From positions 1-36,996 of the forward strand of contig CAYPWY010000019.1 of NCBI GenBank assembly GCA_964414835.1: a stretch of DNA of 36,996 nucleotides. The letters are read 5' to 3'. Below, in pieces: positions 16,721 to 23,640 of the stretch. The position numbers were made by a program, and so were the translations under genes. This stretch comes from Eshraghiella sp964414835 (GTDB lineage Bacteria > Bacillota > Clostridia > Lachnospirales > Lachnospiraceae). The notes beneath the pieces are model-generated. The model was not told where the DNA came from. It did no database searches and saw nothing but the letters and a program-made list of their open reading frames with translations. Position 1 is the stretch's first letter; each line of letters opens with the position of its first letter.

Positions 16721-19150
16721 CTAATAAATTACAATATCTGAAATAGTCGGATTTGCTGTTCCGCTTCCAAATGCAAAATCTAATTTTATTGTACCTCCCG
16801 CAGCCAGATATGTATCCCAGCCCGGATTTGATACCCTATAGCGTCCATTTCCCAAGCTTACAAGGTCTCCGCTCCACATACTTGTAATTTCGCGGTCAAC
16901 TGTAAATTCAACGGTCCAGCCGTCGGTGAATGTTATGCCTGTTGTATTTACAATTTCAATAGTGCCAAGTCCGCCGCTTCCCCAGTCGCTTGTTATCGTA
17001 ATGGTGCCTGATAATTCAGCACCGTCGCCAGATGTCTCAGGCTCCGTCGGTGTCTCAGGCTCCGTCGGTGTTTCAGGCTCCGTCGGTGTTTCAGGCTCCG
17101 TCGGTGTTTCAGGCTCCGTCGGCGTCTCAGGCTCTGTCGGTGTCTCAGGCTCCGTCGGCGTCTCAGGCTCCGTCGGTATTTCCGGGTCCGTTGGTGTTTC
17201 TGATGATGAGCCGCTTATATCTGTTACGGAAAAATTCATTGTCAAGGTGTTTATGGTCTGATAAGGAGCATTATTGAAATATGCTTTATAATTGCCGGAA
17301 TCTACCGTTACATCATTGACATGTGTATTTGCCCACACATTTATAAACGAGAAATTGAATATAGGATTTACCAGTCCGTCATCCGAAGCCTCTTCAGTAA
17401 CGTCATAGGTAAACGTATCATCGTTCATATTATATGTCTTTCCGTTCAAAACAAAAGATTCAACCTTTAAAGTGGCTTTGTCAAATGCTGATGCCTCATC
17501 ATCTCCTACACTGATGTCACGGATGTATAATGCACCTATATTTTGCAGCTGGGTGTCTGTCGCTGTCAATGTCAGCGAATAAATTCCGCCGCCAGCATTA
17601 ATATCTACTGATTCAGCGCTGATTACAGAGGTCCAGCTTGATGTCTCCAAAAGGTAAAGCTTCGCTTTTATTGCCGATGATTTCGGAACTGTCACCTGAC
17701 ACTGGGCAGTAAATCCATTTGGTGTCTTGGCTGTTATTATACATGTACCTACACCTACCGCTGTCACTTCTCCCTTGGAGTTGACTGTTGCAACGTCTTC
17801 ATTGCTGGATGTCCATGTAATCCTGTCGGTACATCCTTCCGGTGATAATACGGCTGTCAGCGTTTTCTTGCCTTCTCCCACACCAACAGTCAATTCGGTC
17901 TGAGTCAGGGATATACCTGTGGCAGTTGCTTCTGCAGTGCTGCCGTATACTTCCATAATTCCGGCGATAATTTCCGGCTGTGTTACATTATATGTATAAC
18001 GGTCAAAAAGCCCAAAACCGTATTGTCCATTATATCCATTGTCCCAGTATACAGGAATAAGCCCGTACTGATTGGAATAATAGCACACTTTATATGCAAA
18101 TTCCTTACGGTTTGCAGTATTGGCAGAATCATAATTGGATTTGTCAATAGAGCCATATTCACCAATTACTACAGGATAACCGTTTGCAACAAACTTATCA
18201 TAAATTTTCTTAAACTGTGAAATCAAATGGTCTTCATCGCCCCAGCTTGCGACCTTGGAATAATCCGTTACGGTATCGCCCCATTGTGTCACAGCGCCCG
18301 ATTCCGTTCCGCAGAACTCCCATGGGTCATAATAATGGACAGATATCATTATACGTTTCTCTCCTGCCGGAACAGATGATGAAAGATAATTATCTGTCGG
18401 AATTACAAAACCGTAATCTCCTGCCGTATAATCGATATTTGTGTTCCATCCCGGTATAAGAAGCCATCTCTTATCGTTATTACCTCCAGTCTGGCGTACC
18501 GTATCCACAAAAATCTGGTTGTACGCATTAATGTTTGCATAAGCTGTAGCACTAGGTGTTCCATATGAACCATCAAACTCTTCGTTCATTGATTCAAAAA
18601 TAAGATGCTCATCATAATCTTTAAATCTGGTGGCAATCTGAGTCCAGCATGCCTCATATTTTGCCCGAATCTGAGTCTGATCGGAGGCTCCGCAAAGAAG
18701 CCATCCTCCAGCAACGGTGGTATAACCGTCACCATGCATATTGATAATTACATACAAATCATTATCAATACAGTAGTCAACGACCTCCTGTACACGATCC
18801 AGCCATGCAGACTGAATGGTATAATTTGAATCGTTGCCAATCATACCTAAGTATGAAACAGGAATACGGATTGACTGGAATCCTGCATCCTTCACTGCAA
18901 GAATCAAATCCTCCGTAATCACAGGATTACCCCAGGCGGTTTCACCCGGTATTCCATTGTTGGCAGATTCCAACTGATTGCCCAGATTCCAGCCTGCTCC
19001 CAATGCGGCGGTAATTTCGGACTGGTTCAGATTTTTGAATCCGTCACTTGCAGCTTCCACATTATCCCTGTTCACATGAAATAATGCCACTGCAGTAAAC
19101 AGCATGACTGCACTCAGCAGCGATGCTATTACCCCTTTTTTTAATCTCAT
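16721..19150 (-). CDS. Secreted modular GH5 endoglucanase (cellulase)
   Basis: 809 residues. A signal peptide (about 1-34, basic start, hydrophobic core, cleavage near VEAAS) directs export. A GH5 TIM barrel (about 38-402) carries the acid/base E190 in FESMNEE and the nucleophile E331 in VVIGEYGS, plus the NMHGDGY and HYYDPW segments usual in GH5 endoglucanases (subfamily 4-like). Next are a bacterial Ig-like (BIG2) domain (about 411-488), an unassigned beta-rich module (about 494-650), a linker of eight PTEPET units, and a C-terminal CBM2-like cellulose-binding domain (about 712-809). No dockerin, LPxTG or SLH anchor is seen, so it should be a free secreted enzyme cutting beta-1,4-glucan. 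An AAAGGAGAG ribosome site precedes the ATG. Confidence 0.93.
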   Translation of the reverse strand: MRLKKGVIASLLSAVMLFTAVALFHVNRDNVEAASDGFKNLNQSEITAALGAGWNLGNQLESANNGIPGETAWGNPVITEDLILAVKDAGFQSIRIPVSYLGMIGNDSNYTIQSAWLDRVQEVVDYCIDNDLYVIINMHGDGYTTVAGGWLLCGASDQTQIRAKYEACWTQIATRFKDYDEHLIFESMNEEFDGSYGTPSATAYANINAYNQIFVDTVRQTGGNNDKRWLLIPGWNTNIDYTAGDYGFVIPTDNYLSSSVPAGEKRIMISVHYYDPWEFCGTESGAVTQWGDTVTDYSKVASWGDEDHLISQFKKIYDKFVANGYPVVIGEYGSIDKSNYDSANTANRKEFAYKVCYYSNQYGLIPVYWDNGYNGQYGFGLFDRYTYNVTQPEIIAGIMEVYGSTAEATATGISLTQTELTVGVGEGKKTLTAVLSPEGCTDRITWTSSNEDVATVNSKGEVTAVGVGTCIITAKTPNGFTAQCQVTVPKSSAIKAKLYLLETSSWTSVISAESVDINAGGGIYSLTLTATDTQLQNIGALYIRDISVGDDEASAFDKATLKVESFVLNGKTYNMNDDTFTYDVTEEASDDGLVNPIFNFSFINVWANTHVNDVTVDSGNYKAYFNNAPYQTINTLTMNFSVTDISGSSSETPTDPEIPTEPETPTEPETPTEPETPTEPETPTEPETPTEPETPTEPETPTEPETSGDGAELSGTITITSDWGSGGLGTIEIVNTTGITFTDGWTVEFTVDREITSMWSGDLVSLGNGRYRVSNPGWDTYLAAGGTIKLDFAFGSGTANPTISDIVIY
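17033..17194. repeat. 18-bp tandem repeat array encoding the PTEPET linker
   Basis: Nine 18-bp units in tandem within the cellulase gene. Eight encode Pro-Thr-Glu-Pro-Glu-Thr with only third-position changes (the shared core on the plus strand is CAGGCTC, C or T, GTCGG). The ninth, nearest the catalytic side, is diverged (PTDPEI). Array length is a multiple of three, so gain or loss of units would lengthen or shorten the linker without a frameshift. Confidence 0.95.
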
Positions 19151-19159
19151 TATGTCTAC

Positions 19160-19236
19160 TCTCCTTTCATTGATGTCAATACAGAATTACACTCTGATTT
19201 CCTGTATTGATTAATCAACGTTAACTTGTTATTATA
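19160..19236 (-). promoter_or_regulatory. Cellulase promoter -10, palindromic operator candidate and leader hairpin
   Basis: On the minus strand a TATAAT box lies at 19231-19236, without a convincing -35. The perfect 12-bp palindrome TTGATTAATCAA at 19207-19218 falls about 6-17 bases downstream of the predicted transcript start, a usual place for a repressor site. TCAATACAG (19176-19184) and CTGTATTGA (19202-19210) form a 9-bp inverted repeat with a 17-base loop just ahead of the ribosome site at about 19160-19168, and this arm overlaps the palindrome. No regulator was identified. Confidence 0.5.
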
Positions 19237-19400
19237 GAAATCATCCTGCTGGTTAATTGGACAACTTCCACAACTACCATTCTAATATATTTGGATAATT
19301 TATGCGACATTTTCAATTGCAATTTTATAAATTATTTTTTTTGGTGATTTTGCACAAGCCGCATAAGACATATTTCGCAGGTTTCATCCGGTTATTACAG

Positions 19401-19513
19401 AAGCCGCCGGGCGGACAATCCTTTCAGATGTCCACCCAGCGGCTTACGAGGGGATAAGTACCATACGTGCAGGCAGTGTGCAATCCTTTCAGATGTCCAC
19501 CCGGCGGCTTACG
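19401..19513. repeat. Hairpin plus 33-bp direct repeat between cellulase and tRNA-Gly
   Basis: Two 33-bp copies (19416-19448 and 19481-19513), identical but for one base, start CAATCCTTTCAGATG and end CGGCTTACG. An upstream arm at 19401-19416 (AAGCCGCCGGGCGGAC) pairs over 16 positions with the end of copy 1 (two G-U pairs) and slightly better with copy 2. Two alternative stem-loops are therefore possible. No T run follows on either strand, so it is not a normal terminator. The rest of the 19237-19551 gap shows AT-rich DNA with no ORF that I can support. Confidence 0.7.
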
Positions 19514-19551
19514 TCATAAATAATAAATGCCTTGTTAAATGCATAATAAAA

Positions 19552-19622
19552 AGCGGGTGATGGGAATCGAACCCACGTATCTAGCTTGGAAGGCTAGTGT
19601 TCTACCATTGAACTACACCCGC
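19552..19622 (-). tRNA. tRNA-Gly (anticodon UCC)
   Basis: A 71-base cloverleaf on the minus strand. The acceptor stem GCGGGTG pairs with CACCCGC, the D arm region reads TAGTTCAATGGTAGAAC, the anticodon arm is CTAGC-CTTCCAA-GCTAG with anticodon TCC, and the T arm contains GGTTCGATTCC. The discriminator base is U, CCA is not encoded, and a run of five T follows as a terminator. Anticodon UCC reads glycine codons GGA and GGG. Confidence 0.97.
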
Positions 19623-19652
19623 ATATGAAATATTATATTTTCAACAGAAAAT

Positions 19653-19681
19653 ATAATATCATATTTATAAAATTTGTGCAA
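19653..19681 (-). promoter_or_regulatory. tRNA-Gly promoter
   Basis: On the minus strand TTGCAC (19676-19681), a 17-bp spacer and TATTAT (19653-19658) form a good sigma-A promoter about 30 bases ahead of the tRNA. A perfect AT-only 13-bp inverted repeat (19630-19642 with 19647-19659) overlaps the -10 box and the transcript leader. Confidence 0.7.
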
Positions 19682-19781
19682 GAGTTTTTTACACGAGACT
19701 GTTTTGCAAAAAATTTTGCAGGAATTGCTCCTCAAATCCCTGCTCATTCAAATTGAATACTGCTCTCAATAATTTGTGGTA

Positions 19782-19982
19782 TTATAATACCAGCGTAAGC
19801 AAAATCACCAGCAACAACACCACAAGCATTGCAATCACACACCCCAATACAACTCTTCTAAAATAATTATGACGCCTCACCGGAATGTCATTAAGCTTTT
19901 CCTTGATTTTATCAGGGCTTATGCCTTCAGGGACAGGCAATTTTGTTCTATTTATCAATTCATACAATTCTCTGTCTTCCAT
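19782..19982 (-). CDS. Small membrane protein of the sigma-factor operon
   Basis: 66 residues. The start at 19980-19982 is set by an AAGGAGGG site just upstream. Residues 1-40 are soluble and charged (MEDRELYELINRT, then VPEGISPDKIKEKLN). Residues about 43-66 are one strongly hydrophobic helix ending the protein. It starts 11 bp after an ECF-like sigma factor gene ends, the position where anti-sigma factors are usually encoded. A short cytoplasmic segment plus one membrane helix would suit a membrane tether for the sigma factor. No zinc-binding anti-sigma motif is present, so that role is inference from position. Confidence 0.7.
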   Translation of the reverse strand: MEDRELYELINRTKLPVPEGISPDKIKEKLNDIPVRRHNYFRRVVLGCVIAMLVVLLLVILLTLVL

Positions 19983-19993
19983 AATACCCTCCT

Positions 19994-20491
19994 TCACATT
20001 CTGTTTAGATATACTTTCATTTTTTCCAGTGCCCTTTTGCATATGGTTCTGACAGTATTACTGTTTATATGCATAAGCTTTCCTATCTCACTGCTTGAAT
20101 ATCCCGCTATTGAAGACATTGCAACAATCTGACGTTCCTTGGATGTCAACATGGCAAATGCCTGTTTTACATCCATATACAGTTCTGCTTCATATGTTTT
20201 TTCATCTGCCGCCTCAAATCCCTGCTCATTAAGTTCATCCAAGGATTGGTGTCTGTTGGCATACACTTTAAGTGTTTTCTTACAGTAAACAGACAGAATT
20301 GCAAAAATCCAGTTTTTAAACTTATCAATATCCCTTAACCTTGCAAACCCTGCATAAGCATCTGCTGCCGCCGCTGCCACTGCGTCCTGGGCATCCTCGG
20401 CATTTCCCAGCACATAATAAGCGTATTTGTACATATCTATATATACGCCCTTATACAGTTCCGTAAAAATATCATTGTGTTCTGTTATCAT
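19994..20491 (-). CDS. ECF-type sigma-70 family sigma factor
   Basis: 165 residues from the ATG at 20489-20491, which has a GGAG box 5 bases upstream. Region 2 spans about 8-70 (IFTELYKGVYIDMYKYAYYV, DKFKNWIFAIL) and region 4 about 105-160 (AFAMLTSKERQIVAMSSIAG, then SSSEIGKLMHINSNTVRTICKRALEKM), a clear helix-turn-helix for -35 recognition. It recruits RNA polymerase to a small regulon. Region 2 has an alanine-rich stretch (AVAAAAADAYAGF) where most ECF factors have more acidic residues. It is second in a three-gene operon with a region-2-only paralogue upstream and a small membrane protein downstream. Confidence 0.88.
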   Translation of the reverse strand: MITEHNDIFTELYKGVYIDMYKYAYYVLGNAEDAQDAVAAAAADAYAGFARLRDIDKFKNWIFAILSVYCKKTLKVYANRHQSLDELNEQGFEAADEKTYEAELYMDVKQAFAMLTSKERQIVAMSSIAGYSSSEIGKLMHINSNTVRTICKRALEKMKVYLNRM

Positions 20492-20505
20492 ACAATCTCC
20501 GTAAA

Positions 20506-20922
20506 TCACTTGAGTAAATATGCGAAAGTAACTATGGAAAATATCACAGCGGCAGCCAGACCGATAATTACATATGCCAAAACCTTGCCAATGACTCTGT
20601 CCCCTCGTCCGGTCTTCCTGAATGTTGCAAACTCCGGTTCTTTTCTTCTTTCCAGTTCCCTCCGCAGTTTACGCATTTCTTTCTTTTTTACAGGCTCCTG
20701 TGGCTGTTGTGAAAGTATGGTAAAAATCCATTGCTTAAAATCGCCCAAATCCTGCAGCTGCTCAAATGTACTGTAAGCATCAAGCACTGTATCATTAACC
20801 AGATTTTCGGCGTGGACTACGTTGCCTGTCATATTCAGTGCTTTCTCATACAGCTCCTTATATACCTTCTCATATTGTTCAACAAAAATCTGTGTATCAC
20901 GTTCCTCCCTAACTTCTATCAT
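20506..20922 (-). CDS. Sigma region-2 domain fused to a membrane helix (no region 4)
   Basis: 138 residues with an excellent AGGAGGTG ribosome site. Residues about 12-70 (IFVEQYEKVYKELYEKALNM to DFKQWIFTIL) align without gaps to region 2 of the sigma factor encoded next, with 25 of 59 positions identical by my count. Where region 4 should begin, the protein instead has a highly basic stretch (KKKEMRKLRRELERRKEP, about 80-96) and then one transmembrane helix (about 112-136) at the C-terminus. It therefore lacks the -35-binding part and is probably membrane-bound. It could act as a decoy for core polymerase or as an anti-sigma-like partner of its neighbour. This is not a frameshift product: the gap to the next gene is 14 bp and no region-4 remnant is visible. 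Confidence 0.82.
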   Translation of the reverse strand: MIEVREERDTQIFVEQYEKVYKELYEKALNMTGNVVHAENLVNDTVLDAYSTFEQLQDLGDFKQWIFTILSQQPQEPVKKKEMRKLRRELERRKEPEFATFRKTGRGDRVIGKVLAYVIIGLAAAVIFSIVTFAYLLK

Positions 20923-20972
20923 TCTGCACCTCCTTTATATCCTTACAATATATAGTGTCAAAAAGATTCCAA

Positions 20973-21056
20973 TTTGTTTCAAAATCCTCCAACATTTCCG
21001 ATTTGTTCAATATCCCTCCACAGCGCCTGCAATTACAGAAGATACTATTTCGGTGC
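20973..21056. repeat. Upstream element copy 1 (before the sigma operon)
   Basis: An 84-bp stretch over 90 percent identical to 21901-21983. It ends 51 bp upstream of the first sigma-operon gene. Read on the minus strand its gene-proximal end carries TGAAAC (20976-20981), an ECF-type -35 motif. Shared blocks include CCTCCACAGCGCCTGCAATT and the sequence through TTCGGTGC. Confidence 0.85.
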
Positions 21057-21066
21057 GACAACATGG

Positions 21067-21098
21067 TAAAACCCCTTCGGAGCATTGCTCCTTAGGGG
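21067..21098 (-). terminator. Intrinsic terminator of the lipoprotein gene
   Basis: On the minus strand CCCCTAAGGAGCA pairs with TGCTCCGAAGGGG (outer CCCC/GGGG, inner GGAGCA/TGCTCC), followed by TTTTA. It lies 12 bp after the lipoprotein stop codon. Confidence 0.8.
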
Positions 21099-21109
21099 CG
21101 AAAATGTAT

Positions 21110-21841
21110 CTAAAATTCCAACCATTCAAGGTTACTGCTATCTATCAGCCCATTGAATGAAAACGCTATATCATTATATGGTGCCGCGTGAAATGCGTCT
21201 CCTTCCACCGAAATATCGTAATTCACCTTAGTAACCCAATCAAATATTTCATTATCCTCGGACAGTGCAAAACTAAAACTCACGCCATTATCTTTGCGTC
21301 CGGTCATTATTATAAAGCTTTTGTCCGGCATACTTCTGATATCCTCTTCAAAGCTAAAACTCTCATATAAGCTAACCAAAACATCTCCATTCTTCTCCAA
21401 TTGCACACTGACTGTGGAAACCTGACTTCTGTCTTTTGTAAAAATGGGAACCGTGAAAAATTCTGTTCCCGGATTATTTTCCTCTGATGGCTCCAGCCCT
21501 TCCCACAGACAATAGCTATATAATGCCGTTTTAGAAACATATACCACGCCATCCTGTACAAAATTATCTAATTGGGGCTGTTCGTTGACGACATTAAAGT
21601 CCGGTTTTGTAAACTCATATAAAATTGCACTATATACTTTTTGCCTGCATCCGGCATAATAATCCGTAATACTTACATTTGCATTTTTAATATTCTCTTC
21701 TGAAGCAACTGTATAAGCTTTATGTTCTATAGCTGCAGACTCTGTATCAATATTATCCGTAATATACACCGGAGAAGACGAATTATCACACCCTGTCAAC
21801 ACCATTGCAGTAATAAATAAAATAATAACCTTAACTTTCAA
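21110..21841 (-). CDS. Uncharacterised lipoprotein
   Basis: 243 residues starting at a TTG codon (21839-21841) with a GGGAGGT site 8 bases upstream. The N-terminus is a lipoprotein signal: basic MKVKV, a hydrophobic core, then MVLTGC with the lipidated cysteine C18, then a Ser/Asn-rich linker (DNSSSPVY). The remaining 200 residues look like a mixed alpha/beta extracellular domain (KAYTVASEENIKNANVSITD, WEGLEPSEENNPGTEFFTV, KDRSQVSTVSVQLEKNGD). I recognise no family. It is anchored on the outer face of the membrane. An upstream element copied from the sigma operon suggests co-regulation. Flanked by terminators on both sides, it is a single-gene transcript. Confidence 0.8.
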   Translation of the reverse strand: MKVKVIILFITAMVLTGCDNSSSPVYITDNIDTESAAIEHKAYTVASEENIKNANVSITDYYAGCRQKVYSAILYEFTKPDFNVVNEQPQLDNFVQDGVVYVSKTALYSYCLWEGLEPSEENNPGTEFFTVPIFTKDRSQVSTVSVQLEKNGDVLVSLYESFSFEEDIRSMPDKSFIIMTGRKDNGVSFSFALSEDNEIFDWVTKVNYDISVEGDAFHAAPYNDIAFSFNGLIDSSNLEWLEF

Positions 21842-21900
21842 TATTCTTACCTCCCTTATTTATAAATTCCCCTTTTACATATGTACAAAATAATTATAGT

Positions 21901-21983
21901 TTTGTTTCAAAATCCTTCAACATTTCCGATTTGTTCAATATTCCTCCACAGCGCCTGCAATTACAGAAAGTATGGATTCGGTG
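21901..21983. repeat. Upstream element copy 2 (before the lipoprotein gene)
   Basis: Second copy of the element at 20973-21056, ending 59 bp upstream of the lipoprotein start. On the minus strand TGAAAC (21904-21909) is followed 16 bases later by TGTA. In copy 1 the same spacing leads to GACA. Similarity stops at the TGAAAC end, so the downstream promoter parts differ. Confidence 0.85.
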
Positions 21984-22011
21984 CAAAAACTCCTTATGTA
22001 TGTAATTCTGC

Positions 22012-22040
22012 AAAAATCGCAGGAAAAATTCTTCCTGCGA
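22012..22040 (-). terminator. Intrinsic terminator at the end of the acyl-chain operon
   Basis: A perfect 9-bp stem TCGCAGGAA / TTCCTGCGA (22017-22025 with 22032-22040) with a 6-base loop, followed on the minus strand by TTTTT (22012-22016). It lies 19 bp after the carboxyltransferase stop codon and marks the 3' end of the long operon. Confidence 0.85.
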
Positions 22041-22059
22041 CTATTTCCAACATATGTTT

Positions 22060-23601
22060 TTATAACGGTATGTTTCCGTGTTTTTTGTCCGGAACCTGTC
22101 TGGATTTCTGCTCAAGCATTGCAAAAGCATCCACAACACGTGCTTTAGTTTCCTCCGGTCTTATTACCTCATCTATATATCCGCGCTCTGCCGCAATATA
22201 AGGATTCATAAATTTGTCCTCATACTCCTTAATCTGCAGTTGGCGCTCTGCCTCAGGGTCATCCGCCGAATCAATTTTCTTCTTGCCGATTATTCCAACA
22301 GCGCCCTCAGCACCCATAACAGCAATTTCCGCAATAGGCCATGAGAAAACAAAATCTGCTCCAAGTCCCTTGCTGTCCATTCCAATGTAAGCACCGCCGA
22401 ATGCTTTACGAAGGATTACTGTCACAGTCGGAACAGTGGCCTCGCTGTAAGCATACAATATCTTGGCTCCGTGCCGTATGATTCCGCTGTACTCCTGACC
22501 CTTGCCCGGTAAAAATGCCGGAACATCAACAAGCGTTAAGATAGGAATGTTAAAGCAGTCACAAAATCTTATAAATCTGCCTGCCTTGTCCCCTGAATTA
22601 TAATCAAGTGAACCTGCAAGAAAATTCGGCTGATTGGCAACAACGCCCACGGTCTTTCCCTCAAGACGCATAAGTCCCACAATTATATTCTTTGCAAAGC
22701 CCGACTGGATTTCCATAAAAGAATCCTTGTCGGCAAGCTCATCTATCACCTCATACATATCGTATGACATCTTCATATTAGGAGATACGATGTCACGAAG
22801 TCTCTTGTGATAGTATTTTTTAACAGGCTCTGCAGCCGGAGGCTTCTCAAGATAGTTCTCAGGAAGATATGACAGAAGCTGTCTCACTCCCATAAGACAT
22901 GCCGTATCATCATCATAGACAAAATGTGCTACACCGCTTTGTTTCATATGCACATCCGCTCCGCCAAGCTCCGCAGTCGTTACCACTTCGCCTGTAACCT
23001 CTTTGATTACCTTCGGTCCGGTAATATACATCTGCCCGTTCTGTCTGGTCATAAAAATAAAATCGCACAGTGCCGGAGAATAACATGCGCCGCCGGCACA
23101 AGGACCCATAATAACCGCTATCTGAGGCGCCACGCCGGACATCCGGGTGTGTCTCCTGAACATTCCGGCATAGCCGTTAAGACTGTCTATACCTTCCTCA
23201 ATTCTGGCTCCGCCGCTGTCGTTGATTTCCACAAAAGGAGCTTTGGCATCCATAGCCATATCCATAGCATTACAGATTTTAAGAGCATGATACTCACCCA
23301 AGGCACCGCCGCCCACAGTAAAATCCTGCGATGAAGCAAAAACAACTCTGCCGTTAACCCTGCCGTACCCTGTCACAACTCCGTCTCCCGGTGTTTTCTT
23401 ACGGTCCATACCAAAATTCGTGGTTCTGGTGGTCATAAGCGTATTAATTTCTACAAAAGTTCCTTCATCAAAAAGAATATCCAATCTTTCTCTTGCTGTA
23501 AGCTTACCTTTATCATGTTGTTTGTCTATTCTTGCCTGACCTCCGCCAATATGCGCGGCTTCGCGCCTTGCGTCAAGCTCTGCTAATTTTTCATCCCACA
23601 T
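22060..23601 (-). CDS. Acyl-CoA carboxylase carboxyltransferase subunit (PccB/AccD5 type)
   Basis: 513 residues, the full length of PccB-type carboxyltransferases. The N-terminal half has DKGKLTARERLDILFDEGTF, VFASSQDFTVGGGALGEYHA, the acyl-CoA oxyanion loop in MGPCAGGACYSPAL, and ITGPKVIKEVTGE. The C-terminal half has VANQPNFLAGSLDYNSGDKA, LPGKGQEYSGIIRHGAKIL and LRKAFGGAYIGMDSK. It moves CO2 from carboxybiotin to an acyl-CoA (acetyl-CoA to malonyl-CoA, or propionyl-CoA). No biotin carboxylase or biotin carrier gene is in the window, so these partners must be encoded elsewhere. It is the last gene of the operon, 39 bp after fabD, and likely supplies the extender unit. Confidence 0.92.
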   Translation of the reverse strand: MWDEKLAELDARREAAHIGGGQARIDKQHDKGKLTARERLDILFDEGTFVEINTLMTTRTTNFGMDRKKTPGDGVVTGYGRVNGRVVFASSQDFTVGGGALGEYHALKICNAMDMAMDAKAPFVEINDSGGARIEEGIDSLNGYAGMFRRHTRMSGVAPQIAVIMGPCAGGACYSPALCDFIFMTRQNGQMYITGPKVIKEVTGEVVTTAELGGADVHMKQSGVAHFVYDDDTACLMGVRQLLSYLPENYLEKPPAAEPVKKYYHKRLRDIVSPNMKMSYDMYEVIDELADKDSFMEIQSGFAKNIIVGLMRLEGKTVGVVANQPNFLAGSLDYNSGDKAGRFIRFCDCFNIPILTLVDVPAFLPGKGQEYSGIIRHGAKILYAYSEATVPTVTVILRKAFGGAYIGMDSKGLGADFVFSWPIAEIAVMGAEGAVGIIGKKKIDSADDPEAERQLQIKEYEDKFMNPYIAAERGYIDEVIRPEETKARVVDAFAMLEQKSRQVPDKKHGNIPL

Positions 23602-23640
23602 CGGATTACGCCTTCTTCCTGCCTGACATGGTGCAGCGCA

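Noticed and set aside
16926..17277. Plus-strand ORFs rich in GVSGSV or QAPSVF repeats
   Set aside because: They are antisense readings of the 18-bp PTEPET linker repeat of the cellulase gene, with no ribosome site.
16721..19150. Cellulosomal or cell-wall anchored cellulase
   Set aside because: No dockerin repeats, LPxTG signal or SLH domains; the protein ends with a CBM2-like domain.
19416..19513. Two 33-bp repeats with a 32-bp spacer, resembling a minimal CRISPR array
   Set aside because: Only two units, no cas genes in the window, and the repeat pairs with an upstream arm as part of a larger hairpin element.
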